Shown in pieces: positions 23,307-35,582 of a stretch of DNA of 64,000 nt (the first letter of the stretch is position 1; every line of letters starts with the position of its first letter). The stretch spans positions 124,001 through 188,000 of the forward strand of contig MU385757.1 of assembly GCA_022497155.1 (NCBI GenBank), written 5' to 3'. The notes beneath the pieces are model-generated. The model ran no database searches. It was not told where the DNA came from and worked only from the letters and a program-made list of their open reading frames with translations. The DNA comes from Whalleya microplaca. Lineage: Eukaryota > Ascomycota > Sordariomycetes > Xylariales > Xylariaceae. Both the position numbers and the translations under genes were made by a program.

Positions 23307-24278
23307 ATGGCTTCCTCTGAGGTCGACCAGAAGTTCCTCGGTAGACTTGCAAAAGCTGTTGAACCCAATAATGCATCCCTTGCGCAGATGCTATTCAAGA
23401 TCTTAGGCCTGTCGATCAACCTAGCCGGCCAATTAGTCAGAGCTCGGAAGCAACGCCGTTTAGATACGACTCGAATGACGCAGTCCTTGGATCTGTACCT
23501 CCACATAGTCTGGCTTTCTCGCGAAGGTCTAGTCATGCTGGAACAATACGTTTTACCGATGGTCGGAGACTACGTTGAGCTAAAGGTGCTTGCGTATAAG
23601 CTCAGAGCGTCATTCTATCATATCTTCGTCCTCTTCCATAATAATCCCCCAGTTTCAACGATGGGAATCACAACAGCACCAGGTGTGCCACCAATACCAC
23701 GACTAGATAAGGGAAAGGGGGTAGATAGAGGCGATAGTATACCGGAAACGGATCGGTCATCATTGCAGCCCACTCACCCGATAGAAGGTGGCCCGGTTGG
23801 CGCACCGCCAGGCTTTGGACCACAACCCCCTGAGCCAGCAGCCGCGTTTCTTCTGCCTTCCGTTGACTACCTACCTACTGCATATCAATACTTTAAAGAT
23901 GCAGTAGCACTTGCAGACAGTCTACTATGGGGATCGCACTCCCTTCGGCTCTCCGTCAGGACTGAATACGCGGCATTCCTCTATGAATGCGTCCACGATT
24001 ATGAAGGCAGTCGGAAACTAGCGAAGGAAACCATAGCCGAAGTATATGAATCATCAGAGGGTATGGACGACGACATGTTCAACGACGCGTGCGAGCTCGT
24101 AACGGTCCTAGGCAAGATGATGAAGCGAGGGCTAGGCTCGAGTAATACGTTAAGGCCTCATACTCCGGGCACCCAAGGCACTTCCCAAGGAACTTCCCAA
24201 GGCGGAGACAGTGCTGCTACTGTGGTACCAGCTGCAGCACCAATGCCAACTGGTGCTGGGATGGAGAATGCGATATGA
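23307..24278 (+). CDS. 14-3-3-like domain protein (divergent fungal family)
   Basis: 14-3-3 proteins are all-helical dimers that bind phosphoserine peptides. This single-exon gene (323 residues) starts at the ATG 23307 (MASSEVDQKFLGRLAK). The N-terminal helices include LDLYLHIVWLSREGLVMLEQY and a strongly conserved-looking block VELKVLAYKLRASFYHIFVLF. A proline-, glycine- and aspartate-rich loop of about 75 residues (about 23645-23850) interrupts the fold. The second half (YQYFKDAVALADSLL, RLSVRTEYAAFLYECVHD, SRKLAKETIAEVY, DDMFNDACELVTVLGKMM) lines up with helices 7-9 of 14-3-3. The tail is Gly/Thr/Ala low complexity. The loop and the weak ligand-binding groove set it apart from canonical 14-3-3, so phosphopeptide binding is unproven. 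Its long gene-free upstream region could mean complex regulation. Confidence 0.65.
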   Translation: MASSEVDQKFLGRLAKAVEPNNASLAQMLFKILGLSINLAGQLVRARKQRRLDTTRMTQSLDLYLHIVWLSREGLVMLEQYVLPMVGDYVELKVLAYKLRASFYHIFVLFHNNPPVSTMGITTAPGVPPIPRLDKGKGVDRGDSIPETDRSSLQPTHPIEGGPVGAPPGFGPQPPEPAAAFLLPSVDYLPTAYQYFKDAVALADSLLWGSHSLRLSVRTEYAAFLYECVHDYEGSRKLAKETIAEVYESSEGMDDDMFNDACELVTVLGKMMKRGLGSSNTLRPHTPGTQGTSQGTSQGGDSAATVVPAAAPMPTGAGMENAI

Positions 24279-26876
24279 CGTTGGTTTCGACTTAGCGGCT
24301 CTAATCGAAACCTAATAACACCGTGTCCGTTGGATGTATGGCAGTATGCGTACTTCTACGAAAGGAGGTGCCAAGAATAAGCAAGTCCCACGGTCCCTAG
24401 TGGTAGATCCGAGTCTACTTCAAGTCTGACAACTTCTCGCCTTCTACAGCAATGCGCCCCAGCCAATCTAGTCTCAGATATTTACATGATCACTAGAAGA
24501 TGGCGCTACTTGCACATATGTATAACATATAAACGAGAACTAGACGGTCGAATCTGAAAGCATCCTTGAAGCATCCCGAGCACCTCGCACCGAAACGAGT
24601 CGAGTCTAGAAGCAAATCTAGCAGCCGGTACAATTGATCACGGTACCAGAGAGGTACTGCTGTTGCATTCATAATCAGATCTCTAAAATAGGATCCCGCA
24701 ACGTACGTTCGAAACAGGTATAATGGTTCGCGACATTGCTCTGGACGCGCTTGCGATGAAAAGAAGTCGACACCCGCCAGCAATAACAACGGCATTTTGG
24801 ATTCTTGTTTGGAAAAGTTGTTTGATGATACCCAGTCTCATCGCCGACGTTATTATTGTATTTATCACGTGTCTTTGTAGGATGAATGTATAGAAGGATG
24901 GAATCGCTCGCCCTGTGTTGAATTAATTATATTAATGATTCAACCGGCGAGCATGTAAGTTTGTTTGATCTAGGCTAGAATAGCCTTTATCTAGATATCC
25001 GAATTGAGAATGTTGAAGCCCACTAAGACACAGCTGGGCGAGTAAAATAGCTGTATGATCTGGTCGATACCTATCGTGTGATGTCCCTTCGCCTAGGGTG
25101 TATATATACTCTTAAGGCATGACAAGCTTACCTAACTGTAGGAGCTTTGATAGACAGACCTTCTAAGTAGGTACACTGTCAATCCAGGAGTTGATTCCAT
25201 TTGAGAAACACTTTATACAATTAACAGCGTTGCCTACCCTACACGAACAGTCTAGGTTAAAAAATAAGCTTCCATCCTAGACAGTTAATCTAATTCAAAT
25301 TCGAGCTCCTACTCCGAGCTATATGTAGCATATGTGTATGAGGCAATGTCGCTCACTGGCTTCATCTTCGCAAATTGTGAATCAAAGTAAGTCCACATTG
25401 GAGACAAGATAGCTGTTTTTCAGCCACATCTTATTGATCAAGTGGATTCAGTTTCTTATAGGTACATGGAAATGCCCAAGCCCCAATACTGTGAAAGTAT
25501 CTGTCTACCTGCATATTTGTAAGCTCCCCTCTCTTCCTCTCTCTGTTTGTTTTGGTCAATGTGTTCCTAGACACATGTATCCTCCAAACACCCTGATTAT
25601 CTCACCCCTATTCAACTAACAACCATAATAAGCCCAGACCCGAACTGCCCCTTTCCAAGTCGCATAAACACATACACACACGCCCACGCGCATACACATA
25701 TCATCACTACTAGACTCAACCATACTAGGGTCCTGATCCCCGCCTAACTACTCCAAACACCAATATCAGTTTCCACAGTCACATCCCTATCTGTCTACCT
25801 AACTACCTACCCCCTGTCCCCAGCCCCGATACTTGGGCGGGGGAAGGTAATCGCGTAACCTGTTCGTAACAAACCCGCGCGCGGGGCAATTGGCTTTTAT
25901 TCTATATTTTATTGATTTCTCGGGAGATGGTTGCTTGTAGCTCAAGTGGCTTATGTATTTGCTGCATCCACCCCCCGACTACGTATGGTAGAGCAGCACA
26001 ATGACCGGGCAGGTAAACCAGCTGATACCAACAGTTGCCTCGGACGCATTACCTAATCAGTCCGCTTTCCGGGCACTCGTGTGTTTGGTGGATGGGCTCT
26101 ATGTTAAATTGTTATAGGGCAGGTTTCAATATGTATGAAGAAAGAACATAGGTAGGTATAGTAAAGAGCCTATCTTGATTCATAAGAAGAAAAAAAAAGA
26201 AAAAATTGTTGCTCGTGAGTCTTGCCTTTTATCATCTAGAGGCTTCAAATGCTCATGTTTTATATACATGACACTGCGCATCCATTGCCCATTCATCCGC
26301 CCTCTGAGTTATCCTTACGGTTGTGGCAACAAGACTTACCTACTTGTAGAGTAACGGTGGATAGACTCGGAAAATACATAGGACGGTTGAAATGAAATCC
26401 TTCAAGTAAGTATTCTCTGTTATAAATTAAAGATATATCGCAAGTGAAAAGTATAAAGAAGAGAGATATAATCGCTAGTAAATATATCTCAGAACCTAAA
26501 TGAGTCTCACCCACTCAGCACTGAACTCTATCACAAACCACTGAAGCATATTTTATACATATACGCATATAAATCAATGACAACATATAATCACCAAATC
26601 TCACAACTCAGCAACGCATAGTAACATCCATATATATATACCCCACACAGGCTATCGCCTATCCTATTTCATATATACCCTCATACTCCCCTGATCTCCA
26701 TTGCACATACATCTGCCTCCTTACGTTATATATCTGTATGTGTTTATATCTGCTATATCCACTGCACCCGCGCCGCTTCCCAGTTTCCGGGGTCTGATAC
26801 CCCCCATTCACAGCGTGCGAATATCCTGTACTCATTTCTTGTTTCTTGTTTTCCGTGGTAAGGAGCCTGTAAAACA

Positions 26877-26906
26877 CCATCCCATACCGTACCATACCGT
26901 ACCGAA
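26877..26906. repeat. Tandem run of CCATACCGTA units
   Basis: Two to three 10-base units CCATACCGTA follow each other in the 3' region of the SCAP-like gene. The repeat gives a spurious minus-strand frame with RYGMVRYGMV. Confidence 0.75.
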
Positions 26907-27098
26907 CGACAACCCAGCAAAACGCCCGCCTGCGCACCAGCCAGAGGGGCCATTTCCGTGTATCAGACCCGACCAACCGACCAACCTTTGAACCAACCAA
27001 GCCGAAGCGCCGCCGCCTTTCCCTCATCTAAGAGAAAGTAAAAACCCGAGTTGTATATGATGGTATTTGTATATATATAAGAACGCAGACCTTGTGAA

Positions 27099-27130
27099 CC
27101 AGACCAGACCCGACCCGACCCGACCAGACC
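27099..27130. repeat. Tandem run of CCAGA and CCCGA pentamers
   Basis: About six pentamers in a row (CCAGA, CCAGA, CCCGA three times, CCAGA) in the 3' region of the SCAP-like gene. Confidence 0.7.
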
Positions 27131-27374
27131 GTGTTTATGGTATCGTATCCATGTGATGCAGCCAGCCAGCCCCCGTATAGACAGATGGATATCTGAGCCG
27201 AAAATAAAAAAACCCTGATCCGTTAAATCCCCGGTCCTCCGTGAAGTAACCGAATCTATGGAGTAATAAATAGCAAGGTATGATATAGACCCCTCGTCAA
27301 TAAGTTGCCCTCCCCAGCCAAGTTTGTTGGTAAAGGAATAAGCAGGAAAAGCGCCACCGCCTCCATTTTCGTCT

Positions 27375-30300
27375 TCAGCAATGCGCACAATGCACACCAG
27401 CCCGTCCCCTCGCCTGCGTTGAGGCGGCCCCGCCCTTCCGCCGCCGGCTGCTGGGCACCTGCATGCCGTCGCCGGGCTGGGAGTCCTCGCCGTTCCGCTC
27501 GAAGCGCTCGTGGCCGACCGTGATGACCTTGACGACGTTGCTGAGACCGACGGCGACGCTAGCGCGCCCTATGCGCACCATGGGCCCCAGGCTGGTCACG
27601 AACAGGTGGCCGTCGTCCTCGACGCACGAGCATAAGGGATGCGTCTCCCACGTCTCCTGCGCGCCGAAGTGGCTGAACATCCACACTTCCCAGTTGTCCT
27701 GCGCAGAGGCAGTGGATGATGATGACCCGTTCTGGTGGTGGTGGTGTTGGTAATGGCGGTGGCGTAGACCGCCGAGAGATTGATTGTGGTGGTGAGGGTG
27801 GTTGGGAGGATAATGGTCGTCGCAGGGCTTGGATTTCTCGGTGGATTTCCGGCGGACGCCTACTGTGATACCGGAGGGTAAGGCCTCCCAAACCCCGGGG
27901 TTCTTGATGAGCCGTTTAGTCTCCTTGGCTCTTTGCCAGGGACAACATGTTTTCCTCGTGGGAGAGGCCGGATCACAAAAGCACAACGACTCCCCTTCCT
28001 GCTGGGGACTATATGTCTGTACGACGAGGTCTCGAGTGTATGTGTTGAGATATGTGAGAGTGAAGCTCCATAGAGCAACTGAGCCACACCGCATCCGCCG
28101 TGGCCTTGAGTGGAAGCACTTTAGACTCCTTGGCTGGATTGGATCTACTTTGAACGTATGTATGGCTCGATGTGTCTGTGAATCGACGAGATCCACTGTC
28201 TGGGAGCGGATCACGAGGAAGAAGCCCAATTCCGGCAATGCCTGAATCGAGGTAAACTCACGGTCCTCAGGCTGTGGTGAATGAATCAAAGTCGAAGTCC
28301 AGCCGGAACTCTCTTCGGAGGCTACGCGCACCTGACCCTCACGAGTAGAAGCTATGACTTGTGCAGGGAATCCTTCGTTCTGTTAGCAACATGTCCATCG
28401 TGTATCGCGGCGGAGTGATGGTTCATTACCTTTTTCAGTGAGAGAGTCCACTGAGACAACTGTGCCCTCGTTGACAAATGCGAATATCCCTGTTTCCTTT
28501 TTATCTGCCTTAAGTTCTGTAATGATACCGTCTCTTCGAACAAGTATTAAAGGAGGTATAGACGCGAACTCGTCGTACACAAAACAGAAAGCTTCTGGTT
28601 TACGTCGATCAACGTCCACGGTCATCGTGGGGCCCCAGTGATGTTCAGAGAGATTCCACAGCAGGACTTTGTTCGAGGTTAACAGCGCAAGCCAGTGAGA
28701 CTCTTCGTCGATGCACATGGCTAAGACGGGAAATGATATAGTAGAGAAATCGTCATCTTCGCCCAACACATAGCTGCTGCCGCCAGCCTTGACATTCCAG
28801 ACTCGGATAAGTCGGTCTAGCCCAACAGACACGAGGTGGCCATCGGATGAAGCTGATAACAGGGCGACATCTAGAGCATGGCCTCCGCTTAATGTTTTAA
28901 CTGAGAGCAGAGGGTCATCATGAGAGGATCCGCCTCCGGCAGAGTCGACTAATTCATCCCAGAGAAGATAATTCATCAATAGGCGAACGGCAGCTGCTAC
29001 GACAAGCACTGACAATAAAAAGGGTGCCGATTGATGACGCGCAAAGTCGTAGACGGCCGGCAGAAACCAGGGTTCGTGAGAAGAAACATTCCGATCTGAT
29101 CCCTTCAGTACGAATATGAGAGGATGAACGACTTTTGCTACGTAGCTATGAGTGTTCGGCTTGATAACGTGAATGAGTTCGCGAGCGGTCTCATGGTCCT
29201 GTAGACCTAGCCACGATGCTGGACTCCTGCCTTGATGGACTTCAGTGAGAAGTGGAGACCGTGCTGGACTAAGATCACTGTATTTGGGAGATATGCTGGT
29301 GATGTAACCGAGAGCCCTGAACACACTTGCATTCTCAAAGAAGTGCCATTGAGCGATGAGGACGAAGCCAACCATAACGGTAGTTCCGGCAATTCGTGTG
29401 GACATGGCAATTTTGCCTTGCAGCATGGCGTCCATCCAGGTCTGACGTGAGCGTGTCTCGGAAGCAGATCGGTGAGACCGAATTGATGCTTTCGCGAGGG
29501 CGTCACTAAGCTCCGTCCGCCGCACATCCACACTGAGCACCGAGAGGAAGAACGTGGATAAGTAAAAGAAGTCGAAGACCAAGGCAATTGCTGCAAAAGT
29601 GCAGAAAGCTGAAACGCCAGGGGATACGATTTTCGACAGGCCATATAAGATGAACACGTTTTGAAAAACACCGGCTATCGCAATGGGGCCGGTTTCGCCA
29701 AAGGCGTGGCCAATTCTATGGCTCGTGCTATTCTCAGACGGCGTGAGGATAACGGCATTGATGAGTCGAAATATGTTCTCAAGACTCATGGACAGTATAA
29801 CAACGGGGTAGCCAAGTCGCGGTAGTCTTGATAAATCGATCTTGAATATCGCACACACAGTGAAACTTGACATGATGGCGAGAACCATTTGCGCCATGAC
29901 CGTCACCATTAATCCTACTCTTGACTTGACGGCCCGCAACTTAGACAGGCTCACTAAAAAGTATATGAAGACGAGCAAGTAGGCCAATCCCAGAAGGAAA
30001 GTATCCTGAGAGGACATGGGGCGAAATTGAAACTCATACAGCCAACTCGACTTACCGCTTGGCGACTCTTCAATTACATCCCATTCGTCAGCCACCTTGT
30101 GAGTAAGCGCGCGAGTTCTCTCCTGCCATAAACGACCGACTGGGGAGTCCCTATGATGGATGAGAGTTATGACGAGAGCATCAGCGGCCACAAGCCGGCG
30201 ATCCTCGAAGCGCTTCCCACTGAAGACAATTGAGTGTCTCAAGGTCACGTTGACCGAGGTTGGCTGGGTTTTCTTCTCATTCACGGTCGCAATGATATCA

Positions 30301-30931
30301 GCATCTTGTTTGATAAGATCTGCGGAGCACGACCAATATTGAAGAGGGGACTGGAAGAACCAAGATTCATTTGTCAGGCCATTGGCGACATGGTAAGCAT
30401 CGCGCTGGGCGGTTGTGAGCTCGGTGGCCGTGCTATCAGACTTGTTCACGCCATCCAGTGTATGGCGGCGCGGGTCGAAATTGATAGTCGGACCAAGGAG
30501 CTCATCCTGAAGCTCGAGCGCGCCCAACAAGACATGCTTGTCGAGCGCCTGGAAGTAGTTGCCGTGGACCCATATCGAGCGCATGATCACGTCGGGCTCG
30601 AAGCCATTCTTCTCGTCGAGCGGCTGGGCGTCAGTCCAGGCATACTCGGGGAGAATGGATGCGCCATTGGTGAAGTCTGTGGTGTAGAGGAAGGGGAAGG
30701 GGTATATGAGGATGACGGCGACAGCGACGGAGATCAACAGGGTCGTCACAACATGACTAGCGGCATGTCTTCCGTAACGCGCGAAGGCGACCCGTAAGGC
30801 GTTCTTGTCAGCTAGCACAGGTGCTTCGGTGGTTCTGGCATGCTGTGTCAACAGAGCGCCAAGCGACTCGGGTGGAAAGGAACAGGAAGCACAACGTACC
30901 CTCTAAAGGGATAGAGGAGATACCAAATCAT
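27375..30931 (-). CDS. scp1: SREBP cleavage-activating protein (SCAP/Scp1-like), sterol-sensing membrane protein
   Basis: SCAP escorts the SREBP transcription factor and senses sterol in the ER. Exons are 30931-30900 (MIWYLLYPFRG), 30834-28430 and 28372-27375, with introns GTACGT...CAG and GTAATG...AAG, giving 1144 residues; human SCAP has 1279 and fission yeast Scp1 about 1085. A first membrane helix (about residues 32-55) is followed by a luminal loop of roughly 230 residues with N-glycosylation sequons. Five or more helices of the sterol-sensing domain follow (FLLGLAYLLVFIYFLVSL to FDFFYLSTFFLSVLSVD), then two more helices. The cytosolic half carries WD40-type repeats (SASSDGHLVSVGLDRLIRVWNV; VALWSFTLTYLNTY). 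A His-rich insert lies at about 27730-27815. The tail is Lys/Arg/Ala-rich. The splice at the start is supported by the N-terminus, which matches this family. Confidence 0.85.
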
Positions 30932-31468
30932 TTTCCGTTTCCGCCTGGTACTGTATGTAACGGAGAGAGGCAAGCGGCCTTCGAGTTATAGGAGGGGCGC
31001 ATTATACATGGACGTTCGAAGCCGCATGCGATGGGCACGGGTGAGGGCGCGGGATGAGGGTCGAGGGCAAGGATGACGAGAGGGAGGGATCTCGAAGGCA
31101 ATTCGACGGCATAGATATCGACTTGGTGGTTAGGTATCCAAGGCAGGAGACATTTCGGGATGTAATTGGATCGGGTGGATGGGGATGTTTCGTTTGTTTC
31201 GGTGAAAGAGGACCAAAGGGGAGGAAGCTGGGGGACACCTGCATTGGTCGAGGATATCTCGTACTCGGACATGGACAGAGGGAGACAGATGGAGGGAGAG
31301 ATGGAGAGATACGGCCTCGACGCCACTTCGTACGATGTCTAGTGCAACGGATGTGTGTTCTAGTGCATCGCTAATGCTAATAATGTTCGTTTCGTCGTAC
31401 AGGGACCAGAGACGGAGTCGGACAAGACAAGACAACGTAAGGATGACCAACGTATGGATTACCTTGGC

Positions 31469-31505
31469 GACACTGACAGTATGACAGTGACACTGACAGT
31501 ATGAA
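31469..31505. repeat. Direct repeat GACACTGACAGTATGA
   Basis: Two 16-base copies separated by three bases in the SCAP/JMJD7 intergenic region. Confidence 0.75.
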
Positions 31506-31921
31506 CAAGAAATGCCTAGTATGGAGTATGGATATCATCAAATTGTCGACTAAATGTCAACTTGGAACTAGGATGAGAGCTAGTGCTGCGGTACCGTGTC
31601 AGACTTGTTTCCCACTGTCCTACACTTTTGAACTAGGTAAATAAAGCCAAATAAAACTACTGCGTGTCGGGAGGTTAAAAAAACAAATTGGAATCAAGAT
31701 TTCCAGCTAGATAGGCAAATGGCAGATGGCAAAATGGTACATGTATGGAAATGGGCAAAATGCCCAGGCAAATGGCTTTTTGGGGCTTGCAACTTCTGCA
31801 ACTCTGCAGCTTGAATCTCGATGCGTGGGGCTTCTTTAGGAGCACGGGTGGGACGGGTGGTAGACAGGGGTGGACGGGGGCGGGCGGATCTATGTAGGAT
31901 GGCTGCAATAAGGTAGGTGCA

Positions 31922-31957
31922 ATGGCTGCAATGGCTGCGATGGCTGCGATGGCTGCA
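31922..31957. repeat. Four 9-base units ATGGCTGCR
   Basis: ATGGCTGCA or ATGGCTGCG repeated four times without gaps in non-coding DNA. Confidence 0.85.
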
Positions 31958-32140
31958 TGTGTTACCTACCTCCTTCCCAGTGGCCAGCGCCTCCCAGCGC
32001 CTCCTTCCAATGTATAGGTCAACTATACCTATACTGTACAGTAGTCTGTACTGCGCAATGGATGGTGTAGGTTACCTAGGCTAGGCAATTGGATGCGTTT
32101 AGGTAGGTAGGTACGAAAGTAGATTAGCGAGCGTACCTTC

Positions 32141-32180
32141 CAAGCAGCTCCAAGCAGCTCCAAGCAGCACCAAGCAGCAC
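32141..32180. repeat. Four 10-base units CAAGCAGCWC
   Basis: CAAGCAGCTC twice then CAAGCAGCAC twice, without gaps. Confidence 0.9.
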
Positions 32181-32411
32181 CATGGATGTGGACGTGGCTA
32201 GCGGGTCCCCAGGCACCCGTGCAGGCCGGCGATCAGTGTCCGATAACCTTCCATGTTGGGAGGTACATAGTCGCTGCCCCTCACGGCCCCTCATCATTAC
32301 CAACATATTCATCCATTGATTGAACAAAACCACATGCATTGTGCTGTGCTGTGCTGCTGGTGGAGCTCTCACTCACACACACCCAGACACACTCGCACAT
32401 CTAGACCACCT

Positions 32412-32435
32412 TGTCCATGTCCATGTCCATGTCCA
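32412..32435. repeat. TCCATG hexamer run
   Basis: About four TCCATG units in a row in non-coding DNA between the SCAP-like and JMJD7-like genes. Confidence 0.8.
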
Positions 32436-33325
32436 ATAGATATAGTACCTACTGCCGGTTCATCCGACAAGCTGAGATTCACGATCTAATAAACAAATCA
32501 TACTGTGCTGCAAGCGTATGTACAGTATTGAATTGATTTGCGCGAAGGAAGGGAAAAGTTTTCATGGTCGGGACCAAAAGGGGGAAAGGCGGTCGATGTT
32601 GGTCATCGTTTCGCGATGAGATGCAGAACGGCTGAGTTGTCAAGCCAGTCTTCTCGGGTCGAGACTCGATTCGATTCTCTTGCGTCCGTGCCTGAACAGG
32701 TCCGCAATCGGTGTCGGTGCACAGGGGTCTGTCCGTCGAAGTCGGGCCAGGATCACAGAATCAGGAGTCGTCGTAGTCAAGTCATCGTCGAGATGTAGGT
32801 GAGAATAGATTCGATAAGGTTTGCGGGAGGTGCTGGGCTTTATATATGTAATTATAAACGCCTGGCTATGGACTCTTTTTATCAGCTCATATCCTGTGCG
32901 TAGCTGAACCCGACCCATATTGCTACCCAATTAGGGAGGCATTTTTCTCGTAATTTACCAACCGTCGTGGGGTTGCGAGGCGAACATCAGCTCATTTTCG
33001 CTATCATGCCATTTTCATGATGCTTTCTATTGGTGTAATTGACGCGTCGAGCAGATTTAGCAGGGTTTTACGACGGGACCTCTCCAGAGCTAAACTCCAT
33101 AAACCAAAATTTCACTCCAAAAAGGTGACCACACCTGCCCTACCCGCCCTTACATACATACCTACCCGCGGACGAGCCTCCGCTCCAATATCCGTAGGGC
33201 TGGGTGTTCTAGGTAGTAGATGATCTCTTGACCTGTGATCACCATCCCTGGCTCGTTGCCACCTACCACCCATTTCCCCAGGATTTGACGTTGCAGCCAG
33301 GGGCAGGGCAGGGCCACATTGAGCG

Positions 33326-34578
33326 ATGGACCCCGGGGATCCAATCGCAGAGCTCATCACCACCTTCCACGAGCTAAACTCCAACGCGATCGAGGAGCTG
33401 GACGAGGAGCCCAGCCCGCTGGAGTTCATGCGCTACGTCGCGCGGAACACACCCTTCGTCATTCGCGGCGGCGCGGCCGACTGGACGGCGACGAGGCGCT
33501 GGAACGCCGACTATCTGCGCGGCTTCCTCGCCGGCCACCACGTCAACGTCGCGGTGACGCCGGCTGGGAACGCCGACGCCCCCACGGTGGACGAGGAGGG
33601 GAACCTCGTGTTCGCGAAGCCGCACGAGGAGGACCAGCTCTTCGAGGACTTCCTCGAGTACGTATCGAGACAAGAAAACGATCCTTCATTTGAAGGCAGC
33701 GAGGTCAGATACGCGCAGACACGTACGTAAGCCGGCACTCCACTGAGAGAGACGACGTCATCGTCAACCCCTACATGTACATAGCAGGACTACCTTGCGG
33801 GACGACAGATAAGCTGATAAACCGCCGTCCTGGGGATAAGCAGAAAACGACAATCTCCGGCACGAGTACATATCGCTGTTCTCGCAGGTCGAGCGCAGCA
33901 TCGCCTGGGCGCGCATCGCGCTGCGCAAGGACCCCGACGCCATCAACCTGTGGATCGGCAACTCGGCCTCCGCCACCGCGCTGCACCGCGACAACTACGA
34001 GAACGTGTACGTGCAGGTCGCCGGCCGCAAGCACTTCGTGCTCCTGCCCGCGCTGTGCCAGCCCTGCGTGCACGAGCGCGAGCTCCCGCCCGCCACCTAC
34101 GCGCGAGAGGAGGGGCAGGACTCGGGAGTCCTGAGGCTGCGGAGGGATGAGGAGGGCGAGAATGTACCCTTCGCGACTTGGGACCCGGATCGTCCCGCTG
34201 AGCGCGCTACGAAGTACTCGCATTTGGCGCGCCCGATGAGGGTCACGCTCAATCCGGGCGATATGCTGTATCTGCCGGCTATGTGGTGAGTACTGACCTT
34301 AGAGTTCAACTTCAGCCATTCGTGTGGCAGTAGAAAGTCTCAATCCAGTGTAAGATGCTCATGGCTAATTGTTGTGAAGGTATCACAAAGTTTCGCAGTC
34401 GTGTTCAGATGAAGGGATATGCGTTGCTGTCAATTACTGGTATGCCCCAATCTTACCCTATTATCCGAAGTTTTACAATGTAGGTATTCACATATCGTAC
34501 AGGTATGACATGGAGTTCGACGGGCCGCTATACTCCCTGGCCTCCTTCGTCCGCAACATGGCACTCTCAACCAAATAG
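33326..34578 (+). CDS. JmjC-domain 2-oxoglutarate oxygenase, JMJD7-type
   Basis: JMJD7 enzymes are Fe(II)/2-oxoglutarate hydroxylases; the human protein hydroxylates lysine on translation-factor GTPases. Exons are 33326-33722, 33844-34285, 34380-34439 and 34503-34578; all phases agree and give 324 residues, similar to human JMJD7 (316). The start is the ATG at 33326 (MDPGDPIAEL). The N-terminal part has TPFVIRGGAADW. The cupin core shows the metal-binding HxD in SATALHRDNYENVYVQV (His codon near 33984), GRKHFVLLPA, LNPGDMLYLPAMW, then across introns the distal His in YHKVSQ (34384) and ICVAVNYWYDMEFDG. These blocks occur in the same order in JMJD7. GC content is high through exons 1 and 2. 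It is probably a housekeeping gene and not part of the adjacent NRPS cluster. Confidence 0.85.
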
Positions 34579-35582
34579 GTAGACTGTCATGTTGTGAGAG
34601 CATACAAGCTACACTCCTCCTAGATAAACATAAAACTCGCAATGGTAACGACAGCTTCCATTCTAGCACTCAATCACTCTAAAATAAAAAAAGTATGAAG
34701 AGAGAATTGACCAATACTAAATGTCCTATAAACAGTAGTGACAGTGGACATCTGAAAGTTTTCGTTTAATGCTAGAACCCCACCAAACACACCCACTTTA
34801 CCCTCTAGACACTCTTCGATTTCAAAGCCGAAACAGATTATAGAAGAATTACAAATAATTCTAGATCTTCGGAAACATATCTTGCGACAAAACTTGTAAC
34901 AGATATATTTCAAAAGAATAACGGCAAGGCGATTCTATGTAATGAAATGATCTCCCGACTCATATATCTGTTAAACTAAGAGACTGCTGTTTCTTATTCA
35001 TTATACGTCGTTATAAACTATATAAACATATGCGGTCCCTGCTGTATAATGCTGTGTGGTAAGTCGTACTTACAGCTGATTTTCAAAACTCACTCCATTC
35101 ATCATTAGCTAAGTGGATTAAAGCTATCCTGAGAGGTTTCATTGTTCTTGAAGCCGATGAAAATATCTCAATATATAAAATTGAAATATAATTATTAATT
35201 TCTTATATGAAGTAAGCTTGGTGTTCTTGCGATATATTCTCGATGAGTTACGTTATTTGGAGATCGGTTTTCACAACTGCCATCACCCGCCGGCCTCTTG
35301 GCACCAATTATTATTAGTCTTCCAAACCAAAGGAAGCCTTCAAAAAGACCCCAGTTGTAAACCCACAGAGGATGAATGAGCGAATAGAGTAAATACCAAT
35401 AACGCTGGTAGGAATCGAGCCTAACTCGCTCTATATACTCAGCCACATCGAAGTAGGATAATACATGCTGACATGTATGTCAGCAATATGAGTTCAGCTT
35501 CCATTGCATTCATTTCATTCTTCTCTCATGATCGGATTGGGTAGCTCTAATTAGGTAGTATTCACATATCGCATCACTAACC
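34579..35582. other. Intergenic AT-rich region before the serine hydrolase gene
   Basis: No gene seen. AT-rich with many stops. It contains the left arm of the inverted repeat at 35371-35444 and is where the composition shifts between the conserved gene block and the secondary-metabolite block. Confidence 0.55.
35371..35444 (-). repeat. Left arm of a long-range inverted repeat
   Basis: Read on the minus strand this segment gives GGCTGAG, TATAGAGCGAGTTAGGCTCG, ATTCC, ATTGGTATT, CTCTATT and GCTCATT, in the same order as 42897-42972 on the plus strand. By eye about 60 of 70 aligned bases agree; several differences are C/T or G/A. Similarity stops abruptly on both sides. Confidence 0.75.

Larger units (their letters stand above)
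24279..27374. other. Gene-poor region between the 14-3-3-like and SCAP-like genes
   Basis: Convergent 3' ends lie at both borders. Short frames here (for example 24493-24795 and 26659-27027) are not supported by family resemblance or codon pattern. Simple sequence is common: an A-run at 26191-26205, CA-rich DNA near 25670-25700, and the tandem runs listed separately near 26.9 and 27.1 kb. Confidence 0.55.
30932..33325. promoter_or_regulatory. Divergent upstream region of the SCAP-like and JMJD7-like genes
   Basis: 2.4 kb without a supportable gene. It is rich in short tandem repeats (listed separately) and in AGGTAGGTA / TACCTAGG words (for example 32071-32112). It presumably holds both promoters and leaders. 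Confidence 0.5.

Noticed and set aside
30849..30851. TTG as the start of the SCAP-like protein
   Set aside because: A spliced first exon (30931-30900) gives an ATG start and the family N-terminus MIWYLLYP.
33326..34578. JmjC gene as a member of the NRPS cluster
   Set aside because: It matches the conserved JMJD7 family, which is a general cell function, and lies outside the inverted repeat.
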